Below, piece by piece: positions 33,113 through 45,533 of a stretch of 64,000 nucleotides of DNA. The translations under genes and the position numbers were made by a program. A model generated the notes under the pieces. The model saw nothing but the letters and a program-made list of their open reading frames with translations. It was not told where the DNA came from and searched no databases. The stretch spans positions 3,038,001 to 3,102,000 of the forward strand of contig NC_088714.1 in assembly GCF_963576615.1 (NCBI RefSeq). The letters are read 5' to 3'. The DNA is from Watersipora subatra (Eukaryota > Bryozoa > Gymnolaemata > Cheilostomatida > Watersiporidae). Positions within the stretch are counted from its first letter, which is position 1. Every line of letters starts with the position of its first letter.

Positions 33113-35462
33113 ATGGCTCTTATCTCCGTCAAAAGCTGCTTTCGATCGACATGGTTGCTAACGGTGCTCAGCATCTGTTTCCTTTGTTCTGCATTTTTAA
33201 CAATTAAAAGTAACATTAATCGCGGGTCATCAAGCTTCAGTCACCAGCACAGCTTGAAAGCAATAGAAATGCTAAGTAACTCGGCAACAACTCACGAAGC
33301 AGTGGTAAAGAAAGTACAGATATTCAATCATCAAACAATCGGTTTTACTTCTTTGTCAAAACAAAAGTCGATTAATCAACAGCAGCCGTCCTTACAACTA
33401 GAAAAGTCAATAAGTCAGAGACATCCTCCGTACAACATCTTTCAATTTCTCTACAAAGACAAGACAACTTTAGTGTATAGCGCGCATTACGATAATCGAG
33501 ATTCAGCAGTGAAAGTAGTCGGCTTCAAGCACAGATTTAACATTTCTAGATATGAGCAAGAGGTTTTCTGCCTTTTTCCTGATGGCGAGTTATCGGAAAT
33601 GACTACTCTATACAACGTTTCAGTCATGAAGCCCAGGCCTGGTTTAGAGTATAATACATGGATATGGCAGTGTGACTGGAAAGGCAAGCCACCTCCTTCA
33701 CATCTTTCTCTTGTGACGCGATCACTCGACATTTTGGTAAATAGAATAAACATCACATATCACACATTCTCAGATGGTGCGGAGAAGAAGCGCCAGCCAG
33801 TCATTTGTGTTAAACCAATGGTAAAGAACTACGACGACAAATACCAGCTCAAAGAGTTTATCGAGTCATCCAGAATGTGGGGAGCTAGCAAGATAGTTCT
33901 ATATCCTCACTCTGTTGATGAAGATTTGATACGGCCATTACTAAATGAGTATGAAGCGGAGGGACTGGTAGATGTGCATGAGTGGAAACCGCGCGTACCC
34001 ATGGAGAGTTTGCACGCATTCGGTCAGAAGTCACACAACCAGCACTGCCTTTACACCTACATGTATAGATACGAGTGGGCGGCTTTCATAGACCTAGATG
34101 AGTTAGTTGTGGCTGGAGCTAATCTCACATCTATGGAATCTATGATTCAAGCCGGACTTTTGACAATAAAAGACCAAAATATTCAAGCCCGAGTTGGTAA
34201 GCTATTTTGGCTAAAAGCAATTTATTTACTTCGATACTAAACCTCAGCTGTCATTCTTGTTCTTATCTCCATTCCTAGCGGGATTCACAGTGAGAAGCCA
34301 GATGTGTACCACTTCACTCGCTGATGATCTTCTTTATAAGGCATCAGGCAACACTTTATGCAGAATAACTTCTATGAGAAAAACTAATTGTACTCCTGCC
34401 ATGTTGCCAGGTACACTATGTTTGTCCTTTTCGTTGTGCACCTTTTCACCTTTTCACACTTTGAGCCATTAGCAGAAAAACTATTCAACCATAATAAGTA
34501 CAAATAAATGGCTGCTACACTATTGCTATCAGAGTGTTAACAATTGATGAGTTCCATGCTTGCACTTAGTTTTGGTATGACAGTTACCTATGTGATTGCA
34601 TGTGTTGGCCAGCAGCTTTTGACAGATTGGTTGGGTAAGGGTCCTAATGGCGCATTAGTAAATAGCACAGGTGTTTATAGTTTGGTCATTCAAGAGACCA
34701 CCAGCTAGTTATCATTAATAGATCCTCTCCTATCAGAAGAGAAGCTCTAAGATATAAAAACCCATTCTCATAGTTTAGCGCAATAACTATTATCCGACTG
34801 GAAGTTTCGCATTTCCGAATAGAATAGTATTTTCCATGGGCTCTGACCAAGAGCTTAACCTCCCACTGTCTATTACTTATGTTTTATGTCAGCATTGGAG
34901 TATAACAATTTATGGCCCATTAAGTCATTCAACTTGTAGAGTTACAGCCTCTGTAATACAAACTAGTGGCCTCCAGTCTCCCTGCTTATATTGGATGTTT
35001 TTGCCATGCTTTTCAAGAAAAGACTATAAGTTATTAGCGTGTCAGCTAACATATCACTGTTGTGCATTAACTTTAATTTGTTAACATCTCTGCTAACATA
35101 TCACTGTTGTGTATTAACTTTAATTTGTTAACATCTCTGCTAACATATCACAGTTGTGTATTATCTATATTTCAGGAGTATGGTCAAAGCCTCTAGTGAA
35201 CACAGAAGGAACAGAGATAGTAGATATTCACCAAATTCGTCTACCAAGACCTTCATACACTGTTATAGACTTAGATCCTACAATCGGCACAGTTTGTCAC
35301 TATAGAGCGCTATCACGCAACAGCGGTGTTCTGGCTCAAAGTGCAAAGTACAATGTGCTAAAAAGGAATACTCATAAATTTATGGATAAAGCTGCAAAGC
35401 AAATGAAAGACATCTGTGGCTATGACAATCCTCATATCGGCGTAACAAAATATGCCGATTAA
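33113..35462 (+). CDS. Glycosyltransferase family 92 (DUF23) type II membrane protein
   Basis: Likely Golgi glycosyltransferase. Exons: 33113-34196, 34279-34410, 35176-35462 (stop TAA), phases 1 and 1, 500 residues in total. The first ATG gives a short basic tail, then a hydrophobic anchor at about residues 13-32 (TWLLTVLSICFLCSAFLTI), a polar Ser/Gln-rich stem to about residue 105, and the catalytic region. Family marks: ICVKPMVKNYDDKY with the following ESSRMWGASKIVLYPH block, the acidic metal-binding stretch FIDLDE (D327, D329, E330), and CHYRAL in the last exon. Known members include nematode GALT-1, which adds beta-1,4-galactose to core fucose of N-glycans; the acceptor here is unknown. 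Exon 1 encodes nearly three quarters of the protein. It starts 1.2 kb after the aminopeptidase stop, same strand. An AATAAA follows at 35668. The start is supported by the anchor immediately after it. Confidence 0.88.
35042..35165. repeat. Tandem duplication of a 57-bp unit before GT92 exon 3
   Basis: CTAACATATCACTGTTGTG followed by TATTAACTTTAATTTGTTAA occurs twice and then as a partial third copy that runs into the acceptor at 35175, so the branch-point region of this intron lies in duplicated sequence. Confidence 0.9.
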
Positions 35463-35667
35463 CTGTCAGCCAGTAACTACTAGCAACTACTAGTAATGAC
35501 TTTGTAACTGCTATTATTTACTATTCCTATTAGGTTTGTATTGTTTATTAGCTAATTACAGAATACAAAATTCAGAAAACAGAATTCAAACTTGACTCTC
35601 TATTTGCTCTCAAATAGAGTTACAAATATACAGAAAAAGTTTGCTTTTGTACTCGGTCGAGTGACCT

Positions 35668-35673
35668 AATAAA
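35668..35673 (+). promoter_or_regulatory. Candidate poly(A) signal of the GT92 gene
   Basis: An AATAAA hexamer lies about 205 bases after the GT92 stop codon, in non-coding AT-rich sequence. Position and orientation suit 3'-end formation; only the hexamer is seen. Confidence 0.45.
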
Positions 35674-36079
35674 CTTTGGAGTTGTCAACTCTAGCCAGGC
35701 GTAGCTGTTTAGTAGATAGGCTCGGCCACCTGCATCATGTGCTCCTTATTTCATACCTTCTAACCTAGTCTACGGGCAGATATGACACTAAAGGCTTACT
35801 CCCTTAGAAATGGTCATACATAGCCAAAGCAACACTTCTGAAAGGTGTGGATTGTTATAGCGCAAACAAAGTTGTAATGGGAGAGAGGAGATCACGCAGG
35901 AATGGATTGAACTCAAGCAATTAAAATCATTTAATGTGTTTTTGCAATATTATTATATATGTTATATAAGCATTAGGGCTTCGGCTACGTTGGCTCAGCT
36001 ACAAGCAGATAAATAAAACTGTTTGATGTTTCTGACTTTGATGAAGGTCTGGCTAAGCGCTCTAAACCAGAAACAATGT

Positions 36080-36416
36080 TAAGCTTGGTTCCCATATAAG
36101 CCTCAAGCACCGGTGACAGCAGGGCTATCAGGGGTGAAATGTGAACCTACACGCTGAGTACCGCCGGTAGTTACCGGCGGTCAACGCAAAAGTTCAGCGC
36201 TGTTCACCTTTCACAAAAAGCTGTAGGCAAAGCCTTCCCAAAATGCACTGTACATGTGAAGGTCAACACGTTCGAGACGGCATGGCTAGCGGCCATTTTT
36301 ACACGATCACTAGCGATGCAGCTTCATGTGAACATTAGCTGTTGAGACTAGCGTTGCAAGTGTCTTACTGCACGAGATTACCGCCAGTCTCGCATTCGAT
36401 TTGGGAACCAGGCTTT
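36080..36416. mobile_element. MITE with AAGCTTGGTTCCC inverted ends
   Basis: The left end TAAGCTTGGTTCCCAT and the right end, the complement of TAAAGCCTGGTTCCCAAA, are inverted repeats. The inside is GC-richer than the surroundings (CGCCGGTAGTTACCGGCGG is a palindrome) and has no ORF. It lies between the GT92 poly(A) signal and the first FUT10/11 exon, so it may sit in promoter sequence. Confidence 0.75.
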
Positions 36417-36593
36417 AGTGGGACAGAGCGAAAAGCTATAGTGTCATTCGTAAAGCTGTAAAGTGACTCACAAGTTTGCATGTGGCACTTGAATACTCAC
36501 TAATCAGCTGATGTTAATGTCTTTCTACTTTTCCATTCTGCAAGTTTTCAGTCATATTGTCTTGTCCAGAATTAAGCTGCCTACCAAACCAGT

Positions 36594-39500
36594 ATGAGTG
36601 TATTTAGACCTAAGAAGATGAACAAGTACTCAGAGGCGGCCCTGATACCTAACGAAATCAGTGATGAAACAAAAAGGTGGCTTTTTCAAATGTTTGTGTA
36701 TTTGAGCAAGTCTAGACCTGCTATCTTAGCCACTCAGAAGATGTTTATTTTGTGCATTTAATATCAACTATTTGCTGATGTGAATCAACAGGTGTCAGAG
36801 AATATAGCATGGATTGTATTTAGTTATCAACTAGTCAAGGGCGATATTCTTGACAAGATTCTATCTCAGAATGAAGACAGCTTTCTTGCCAGTTGTCGGT
36901 CTGCTTGTAGAAATAATTTTAGCTGGATTCTATGAAGATGAAATGCGTTACATCGAGGAAGTGTTTCCAGGTAAACAAATAGATAAAGCCAACGAACAAA
37001 CGATCAGACAACATTTTTAATAATAAACTACATCACCTGTGACCTAAATTTTAGCTTTTGATAGAAATCTGCTTGACTGAATGTTGTCTAGTGATACATT
37101 TACATAAGATTCATGCTATGCGTGGGAGATGATGCATGGTCGAAGTTGATCTCTATAAGTAGTTATAACATTCCTAACATTTCTTCTTTATACCTCATCT
37201 ACACCTACTCGAAGTTGCATCATGTGTAATGAAGGACCAATATTATACTAGTGTAATATTATATAACCGTTGGTTTATATAATGATATATTATTATATCT
37301 TATTGGTTTGTACTATTATATAAAAGCAATGGTTCTCAATTGTTTATAGAAATGAATATTAATATCGAGCGTTAATTAAATATTTCACTAACAAACTTGA
37401 CCCCTTTATGTCTAAGATTGCTGGTTCCGTGCTGACAATATGCGCAGGTCCTTACAACAAGTTTCTAAGTTTATGTTGGATTCCTTTTAATATGGTTAAA
37501 AAGCCATGATAGCATTTCGTTTATCAGAACAACAAAAATCAGAAAATCTGTATGGCTGTTAGTAATCATACTTATAATGAATAACCTATAAAATTAACAT
37601 CAAATAAAATTTTAGTTTAAATCATTTGAGAATGAAAAAATTATATTAAACTTTATTTCTTTAAACATTTTAACTTGGCTGCTTAGTATTGGAAAGTCTT
37701 TTGATCATTTTTTATTAGAATAGCTCCAATCAACACGTACCTTAATCGTCGACCATTCAGTTAAAAAGAGCCCTGCTTAAACTTAAGCTAACACTTTCGT
37801 AGGTAAATTGTTAAAATAAATTGTTAATATAGATAATTATTACAATAGCAATCATAAACAAAGCTAATCATTACAATCATACAACAAAGATAGTTTACTA
37901 ACAACATTATCAAAATATCATAAAAAGGATAATATTGCTTTTTTATCTATTGACAACTTCTCAACTTGTTATACATGTCTGCAGATGACGTAGCTCTGTA
38001 CTGTCCGAACCTTCCGAGCTATGGAGGGCTGAGAGCACTGGCCGGTGAAGCAGCCTACATGTGTCCCTTTGAGAGTGATATGGTAGAATCTATCGAGGTT
38101 ATTGAAACAGATGATTCAGGTGAAGTCATATTTATGTATGAATACTGCACTACTGTACCTGTTATTAACAAAAGTGATGTAGAACAGGGAAGTGAAAATA
38201 CTTTAGTTTAAAAAAACAGGCCAACTGCAGAATTAACAGTTAAAATAGTACACAGCAGGTGAAGATTTAGTGAAGCTAGGAAGTGCGAGAGCGAAAGAGT
38301 AATAAAATTTAATACTTGACTAACCTACAGTATAGAATATTGTGGTGACTGCAGTGCACAAGGCATGATGAAGATTTGACTACTCAGCACATTTATCATA
38401 TAATGTATTATATGACAGGTGGAAGCAGGTGCCAGCTTTAAGATCTTTACGCGGGTCAACCCGAACATCCGAGCTAAGCTTAATATAATTTTTTTTATTT
38501 TCACCGCATTTAAAAGTTTTTCTGTAAGATTCTTGATAAAAACACTGTTTCTTAAATATTATATTGTAGAATTGCTGGTATTTCTAAAGCAAAATAGTGA
38601 CATAACAAACAGTTTCTACATAACTTTATTTTCTTTTATATTTCGTTAGATGTTTCATACTGATTCTATAATTTATACATAAGTATATTCAATATACGTT
38701 AGTAGCCATTGTTAACTACACGCAGAAGGATAAAAAAGCAATCAATCTTTTAAAATATTGCCTCATGTACATTTAGACCAAATTAGTAGCTAATTAAATG
38801 TTTAATACTTTTCAGCTGTTGCGTAACAAAGAGACCAGACTTGGCTTTAGCATTACTAATCTTTCTGATGGTTAGACTCTGGTCTGTGCTCTTTGAGGCC
38901 ACCGACTTGACTAGCTACAATATCACCTGCTTGTCATGCCATGTGTCAGCATCGCTATATTTTGTTGCACAAGGAAGAAAACCAAAACCGTATTACGGGC
39001 CAATAGATGAGACTGTTAGCAAGCCTGTGATTTTGCTCTGGACGCCGAGAATGTCGAATAAAATTGGGTACATCAAGCGATGCCCTAACAGTCAATGTCT
39101 TATTACAGAGAACAGAAACTGGCAAAACCATTCTCTTACAAAAGTAAGTAGCACCTACTTGCTCTCTCATTGGTTGCTTGTTTTTGTTTGCAAACTTACT
39201 TTGGCCAATGGATTATAGGGTACCATTTCTCAGTGTGGCACAAAAAAGGCTGTGCTTCATTGGGCTCAACAATGGAAATGCATACCAAAACTAAGTGAAA
39301 TACTTCTATGAAACGCTTCTTAAGTGGTATACTTCTATGGGACATCTTTTTAGGTGATATACTTCTATGGGACATTATTCAAAATTGTCGATCTTCCATT
39401 GCCCAGAAAAGATGGTCAGTTGTGGGCGTTGCAACACGAGGAGTCCCCGAAGAACAGCCCAGTTTTTTCCTATGGGTCTATGATGGAGCTATTCAACATT

Positions 39501-42500
39501 ACCAGTACATTCCGACAAGAGTCGCATTACCCAATCAGCACACAGTATTTGGGAAGCGCGGAGCAACTCCTAAGTCAGGCTCATATTAAAACTGTTCAAG
39601 ATAAAAGCAAGTATGATTAGCTACTATTTGATTACCACGAGATGACAAATCATATTTAGTCGTAAGGTCAGCCTTGCATTATGCCTTATAAAACATGGCA
39701 AAAAATTTGCATATTTGCAGCAATTGAATTTTAACATGTTTCTATTTTGTTCTATAAAATGTTTGTACAAGGCCATGACAAATAGCCAATTATGGTTATA
39801 GACTATTGTATGTTATAGCATTAATTATCACCAATCTGATTAGAAACACAAGCTTTGAGGGAAAGAAATAGAAATGTTTTCAAAAACAATACAATATTTC
39901 GTTTGAGATACTGGCATTCTTCTTCTTAGTATGTTATCAATAGTCAGTAGCTACTACAACTACATGTGTAAAGAGGTATATAGTAGTTAACAGTTAGTAA
40001 TACAACTACATGTGTAGAGAGGTATATAGTAGTTAACAGTAATACAACTACATGTGTAGGGAAGTATATAGTAGTTAACAGTTAGTAATACAACTACATG
40101 TATAAAGAGGTATATAGCAGTTAACAGTTAGTAATACAACTACATGTGTAGAGAGATATATAGTAGTTAACAGTTAGTAATACAACTACCTGTGTAGAGA
40201 AGTATATAGTAGTTAACAGTTAGTAATACAACTACATGTGTAAAGAGGTATATAGTAGTTAACAGTTAGTAATACAACTACATGTGTAGAGAGGTATATA
40301 GTAGTTAACAGTGAGTAATACAACTACATGTGTAGAGAAGTATATAGTAGTTAACAGTGAGTAATACAACTACATGTGTAGAGAAGTATATAGTAGTTAA
40401 CAGTTAGTAATACAACTACATGTGTAGAGAGGTATATAGTAGTTAACAGTGAGTAATACAACTACATGTGTAAAGAGGTATATAGCAGTTAACAGTTAGT
40501 AATACAACTACATGTGTAGAGAGGTATATAGTAGTTAACAGTAATACAACTACATGTGTAGGGAAGTATATAGTAGTTAACAGTTAGTAATACAACTACA
40601 TGTATAAAGAGGTATATAGCAGTTAACAGTTAGTAATACAACTACATGTGTAGAGAGGTATATAGTAGTTAACAGTTAGTAATACAACTACCTGTGTAGA
40701 GAAGTATATAGTAGTTAACAGTTAGTAATACAACTACATGTGTAAAGAGGTATATAGTAGTTAACAGTTAGTAATACAACTACATGTGTAGAGAGGTATA
40801 TAGTAGTTAACAGTGAGTAATACAACTACATGTGTAGAGAAGTATATAGTAGTTAACAGTGAGTAATACAACTACATGTGTAGAGAAGTATATAGTAGTT
40901 AACAGTTATTAATACAACTACATGTGTAGAGAGGTATATAGTAATTAACAGCTAGTAATACAACTACCTGTGCAGAGAAGTATATAGTAGTTTACAGTTA
41001 GTAATACAACTACATGTGTAGAGAAATATATAGTAGTTTACAGTTAGTAATACAACTACATGTGTAGAGAAATATATAGTAGTTTACAGTTAGTAGTACA
41101 ACTTCATGTGTAGAGAAGTATATAGTAGTTAACAGTTAGTAATACAACTACATGTGTAGAGAAATATATAGTAGTTTACAGTTAGTAATACAACTACATG
41201 TGTAGAGAAATATATAGTAGTTAACAGTTAGTAGTACAACTTCATGTGTAGAGAAGTATATAGTAGTTAACAGTTAGTAATACAACTACATGTGTAGAGA
41301 AATATATAGTAGTTTACAGTTAGTAATACAACTACATGTGTAGAGAAATATATAGTAGTTAACAGTTAGTAATACAACTTCATGTGTAGAGAAGTATATA
41401 GTAGTTAACAGTTAGTAATACAACTACATGTGTAGAGAAATATATAGTAGTTTACAGTTAGTAATACAACTACATGTGTAGAGAAATATATAGTAGTTAA
41501 CAGTTAGTAGTACAACTTCATGTGTAGAGAAGTATATAGTAGTTAACAGTTAGTAATACAACTACATGTGTAGAGAAATATATAGTAGTTAACAGTGAGT
41601 AATACAACTACATGTGTAGAGAAATATATAGTAGCTAACAGTTAGTAATACAACTACATGTGTAGAGAAAAATATAGTAGTTAACAGTTAGTAATACAAC
41701 TACATGTGTAGAGAAATATATAGTAGTTTACAGTTAGTAATACAACTACATGTGTAGAGAAATATATAGTAGTTAACAGTTAGTAGTACAACTTCATGTG
41801 TAGAGAAGTATATAGTAGTTAACAGTTAGTAATACAACTACATGTGTAGAGAAATATATAGTAGTTAACAGTGAGTAATACAACTACATGTGTAGAGAAA
41901 TATATAGTAGTTAACAGTTAGTAATACAACTACATGTGTAGAGAAATATATAGTAGTTTACAGTTAGTAATACAACTACATGTGTAGAGAAATATATAGT
42001 AGTTTACAGTTAGTAATACAACTACATGTGTAGAGAAATATATAGTAGTTAACAGTTAGTAGTACAACTTCATGTGTAGAGAAGTATATAGTAGTTAACA
42101 GTTAGTAATACAACTACATGTGTAGAGAAATATATAGTAGTTTACAGTTAGTAATACAACTACATGTGTAGAGAAATATATAGTAGTTAACAGTTAGTAG
42201 TACAACTTCATGTGTAGAGAAGTATATAGTAGTTAACAGTTAGTAATACAACTACATGTGTAGAGAAATATATAGTAGTTAACAGTGAGTAATACAACTA
42301 CATGTGTAGAGAAATATATAGTAGCTAACAGTTAGTAGTACAACTACATGTGTAGAGAAGTATATAGTAGTTAACAGTTAGTAATACAACTACATGTGTA
42401 GAGAAATATATAGTAGTTAACAGTGAGTAATACAACTACATGTGTAGAGAAATATATAGTAGCTAACAGTTAGTAATACAACTACATGTGTAGAGAAGTA

Positions 42501-44993
42501 TATAGTAGTTAACAGTTAGTAATACAACTACATGTGTAGAGAAATATATAGTAGTTAACAGTGAGTAATACAACTACATGTGTAGAGAAATATATAGTAG
42601 TTAACAGTTAGTAATACAACTACATGTGTAGAGAAATATATAGTAGTTAACAGTGAGTAATACAACTACATGTGTAGAGAAATATATAGTAGTTAACAGT
42701 GAGTAATACAACTACATGTGTAGAGAAATATATAGTAGTTAACAGTTAGTAGTACAACTTCATGTGTAGAGAAGTATATAGTAGCTAACAGTTAGTAGTA
42801 CAACTACATGTGTAGAGAAATATATAGTAGTTAACAGTTAGTAGTACAACTTCATGTGTAGAGAAGTATATAGTAGTTAACAGTTAGTAATACAACTACA
42901 TGTGTAGAGAAATATATAGTAGTTAACAGTGAGTAATACAACTACATGTGTAGAGAAATATATAGTAGCTAACAGTTAGTAATACAACTACATGTGTAGA
43001 GAAATATATAGTAGTTAACAGTGAGTAATACAACTACATGTGTAGAGAAATATATAGTAGCTAACAGTTAGTAGTACAACTACATGTGTAGAGAAACATG
43101 TAGTAGTTACTGCAGCAAGTTTATGTTCTGTTGGTTCATACAAACAAATATTTCGTTAGCGTGTGCAAATATTGTCTAAAAATAAAAGCTTACTATATAG
43201 TTGTTAACAGACATTCATTAAAAATTAGATCAAGCCTTTTGCGAACACACATACCATAAGTTTGGTTGCAAACCCTCTTCAGGGTATCAACTCAAATCAA
43301 CTCAACAAAGTCAGGGTATCAACTCAAATGCCTTATATTAAGCCTATATATTAGCAATAAACTGTTATTACATTCTAGATATCAAAGGGACGAAGGCCTA
43401 GCACCAATAATATATGTACAGAGTGACTGTGATACACCCAGTGACAGAGATAGGTTGGTTCGATGGATGATGCAGTACGTCAGAATTGACTCTTATGGAA
43501 AATGCTTGAATAATCGACAACTTCCCAAGCAGTAAGTAACATGAAATGAATATACAAAGGTACTTAAACTGCTAAGTACCTTTGTATTTAATAAAAGGCT
43601 GCCATTTAATAAGAACTATTAGCAACGTGGAGCTTATGACATAGGCAGGGTGGTAGGTAAGCAGCGAATAAGGTAAGTCGTCTAAAAAGTAAGCCTTGTG
43701 ACAGGCAGGTGCAACGATCTTCTGTGGAGGCTACCAACATTCCTCCAGCTTTATTTCGCTTGTTGATGTATTTCTATTGCATCATTGTTTAGATATGTTA
43801 ACAAGTGCTAACATATGTTAACATACGTGAATGAGTACAAAATAATTAAAATATGAAATGATGGCCGGCTTGTTGATACAACAATACTGAAATTAACATT
43901 TCACGATGTCAATAATAATTTGCCCGATGAAGCTAGGTCTAGCGACAGTAATATTTTTAATATCGACAGTCTGCAGGATCCAGTGAACGCGATGCATAGC
44001 ACGGAATTCATAGAGTTGGTCTCCAAATATAAATTTGCTATCGCTATGGAGAATGCTGTATGTACAGACTACATAACTGAGAAGTTCTGGAGGCCTTTAG
44101 CAGTGGGAACTGTACCTATCACTTTGGGGGCTCCAAATATAAAGGTGAGGCTGGTCTTTGATTGTTACATGGCACATAGCTAAATAATTTGTTTGCTTGT
44201 CTAGATTTTCTTAATTCCTGTAGATTGGAAATCACAAATCTCAATTCTGGTTATACGTGTAGGTGATTAAGTTCCATAGTGCAACTTACATTGTAATACA
44301 GTGAAATTGTAGACTCTAATTTAAGCACTGACAAAACTCAGTCAAACTTTTATATTATAACCTTGGAATGACCTCCAACAATATCTAAGTTAAGGTTTTG
44401 TCTAGACTTTATGAAAAAATAGTGTATAGAAGTATTGTTGTTTTGTTGTTTTTCAGGAGTTTGCCCCAAGCAACCGGTCAATTATAGACATCCAAGACTA
44501 TCGCACGGTTAAAGACCTGGTCAGCACAATTCTAGAGCTAGATAGAAATGATACTGCATATGAACAATACAGAGAGTTTAAAAAGACTGGCTTAGCCAAT
44601 GCTAAGCTGGAGCGAATCCTCCAAACCAGAAAGTGGGAGCCAGATTTTGATGCTCTTGGAACTAACAACTATGGAACAGAGGGAAACTTTGTGAATCACT
44701 TTGATTGTTATATCTGTGATATGGCCAACAACCTGACACCTCTGCCTAGGACTGTAAACAAGCAGCATTATGGTTGCCCACTGCCAATGGAGTACATTAG
44801 CGAGAGTAACTTGAAAAAGCAAAGACCATTCGGAGATTTCTGGTTTAGCGCATGGATGGCAGCCTATTGCGATGTGAAAGCTATGCTGGAACTGAGCAAG
44901 GGAGGGAAGGACTATGTGAGTCAGGAAGTCTTGGCTGCCCGCAGTAGAAAGTGTTTGCTAAATGGCCAGTGGAAAGGGCAACATATGTTGTAG
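36594..44993 (+). CDS. GT10 fucosyltransferase, FUT10/FUT11 group
   Basis: Type II membrane fucosyltransferase using GDP-fucose. Exons: 36594-36676, 38816-39143, 39354-39610, 43379-43531, 43970-44144, 44457-44993 (stop TAG), 510 residues with consistent phases. Exon 1 encodes the cytosolic tail (MSVFRPKK...). Exon 2 begins with the membrane anchor at about residues 37-54 (LALALLIFLMVRLWSVLF), which contains an odd Arg. Exon 3 has ALQHEESP and LFNITSTF. Exon 4 has APIIYVQSDCD and IDSYGKC. Exon 5 has the donor-binding signature of the family (MENAVCTDYITEKFWRP, M at about residue 300). Exon 6 carries the C-terminal CYICD cysteine pair typical of FUT10/11. Vertebrate FUT10 and FUT11 were recently described as protein O-fucosyltransferases (POFUT3/4) acting on EMI domains; whether this protein does the same is inference. 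Intron 1 carries a possible nested gene and intron 3 a large satellite. Exon 5 has an alternative acceptor at 43937, in frame, adding 11 residues. Confidence 0.92.
36871..38211 (+). CDS. Possible nested two-exon gene: small secreted protein
   Basis: Not recognised as a known family. Exon 36871-36970 starts MKTAFLPVVGLLVEIILAG, which looks like a signal peptide, and ends in phase 1 before a GT donor at 36971. A CAG acceptor at 37982-37984 opens the second exon (37985-38211), giving DDVALYCPNLPSYGG and an acidic Tyr/Cys-containing tail ending ENTLV then TAA. The total is 108 residues, about 90 mature, with three cysteines. It lies entirely within intron 1 of the FUT10/11 gene, same strand. It cannot be an in-frame cassette of that gene: its phase does not fit the phase-2 junction, and it ends in its own stop. 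An alternative first exon with a chance ORF is the main rival explanation. Homology and transcripts were not available. Confidence 0.35.
39950..43106. repeat. 3.15-kb satellite of 46-bp units in FUT10/11 intron 3
   Basis: About 68 copies of a 46-bp unit containing GTAGTTAACAGTTAGTAATA and CAACTACATGTGTAGAGAAA. Variants are not random. A GTAGTACAACTTCATG variant recurs every three units (138 bp) over about 41090-42240. A block with a shortened unit and TAGGGAAG at 40059 recurs at 40561, 502 bases on (11 units, one of them 4 bases short). It has no stable reading frame. Confidence 0.98.
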
Positions 44994-45533
44994 TTGTGGA
45001 AGATGGAAAGTGTTTTTTTAATGAAACTATGTAAAAGCTTTTGACCAAGAATTGCGATCTCTATCTGAAAGGTGTCTCCCTATCTGAAATGTATCCTATC
45101 TAAAAGATGTTTTTCTACCTGAAAGGTATTCTCCTAGCAACAACCTGTTCTTGCAAAATGATTGAATACTTCTTAAGATTTTTGTGGCAACTCCTGGTGA
45201 CACAGATGACGTGCTGGAAGGCTTAGCAGTCTTCAGGAGCGTTTTTAACCTATCATACACACTCCAACACCCTGAAACACATAAAGTACCAAAAATGCTT
45301 TTATTAGAATTCCTAGCGGTGTTTGAAACTATTTCCACCTACCCCAAAATGAAAAACTTTCAAGTATTAAAGTGGAATATTTAACTATTTACACTTGTTA
45401 TGTTCAAATAATTACATTGAGTAGATAATTCCAAACATAAACTAGACATCAGCAAGTCTAAAAAAGTTTTGTAACGAAAATATAAATTTAAGCCGTCTTT
45501 TAGTTGGTATAAAGATAACAATTTAAGGATCAA
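44994..45533. other. Convergent intergenic region of FUT10/11 and CWC27
   Basis: 540 bases between two stop codons. An ATTAAA at about 45365 (plus) and an AATAAA on the minus strand (plus 45300-45305) are candidate poly(A) signals; if used, the two 3' UTRs overlap. A 66-codon open frame at 45184-45384 is not recognised. Confidence 0.45.

Noticed and set aside
37966-38211. Cassette exon of the FUT10/11 gene
   Set aside because: Exon 1 and exon 2 of that gene join in phase 2; this segment is phase 1 and ends in a stop, so it cannot be included in frame.
39950-43106. CRISPR-like array because of regular repeats
   Set aside because: Units are contiguous 46-bp copies with point variants and no unique spacers, and the DNA is animal; it is a satellite.
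45184-45384. 66-codon ORF between the convergent genes
   Set aside because: No recognised domain; the sequence looks like a dispersed repeat in 3' UTR space, and coding evidence is lacking.
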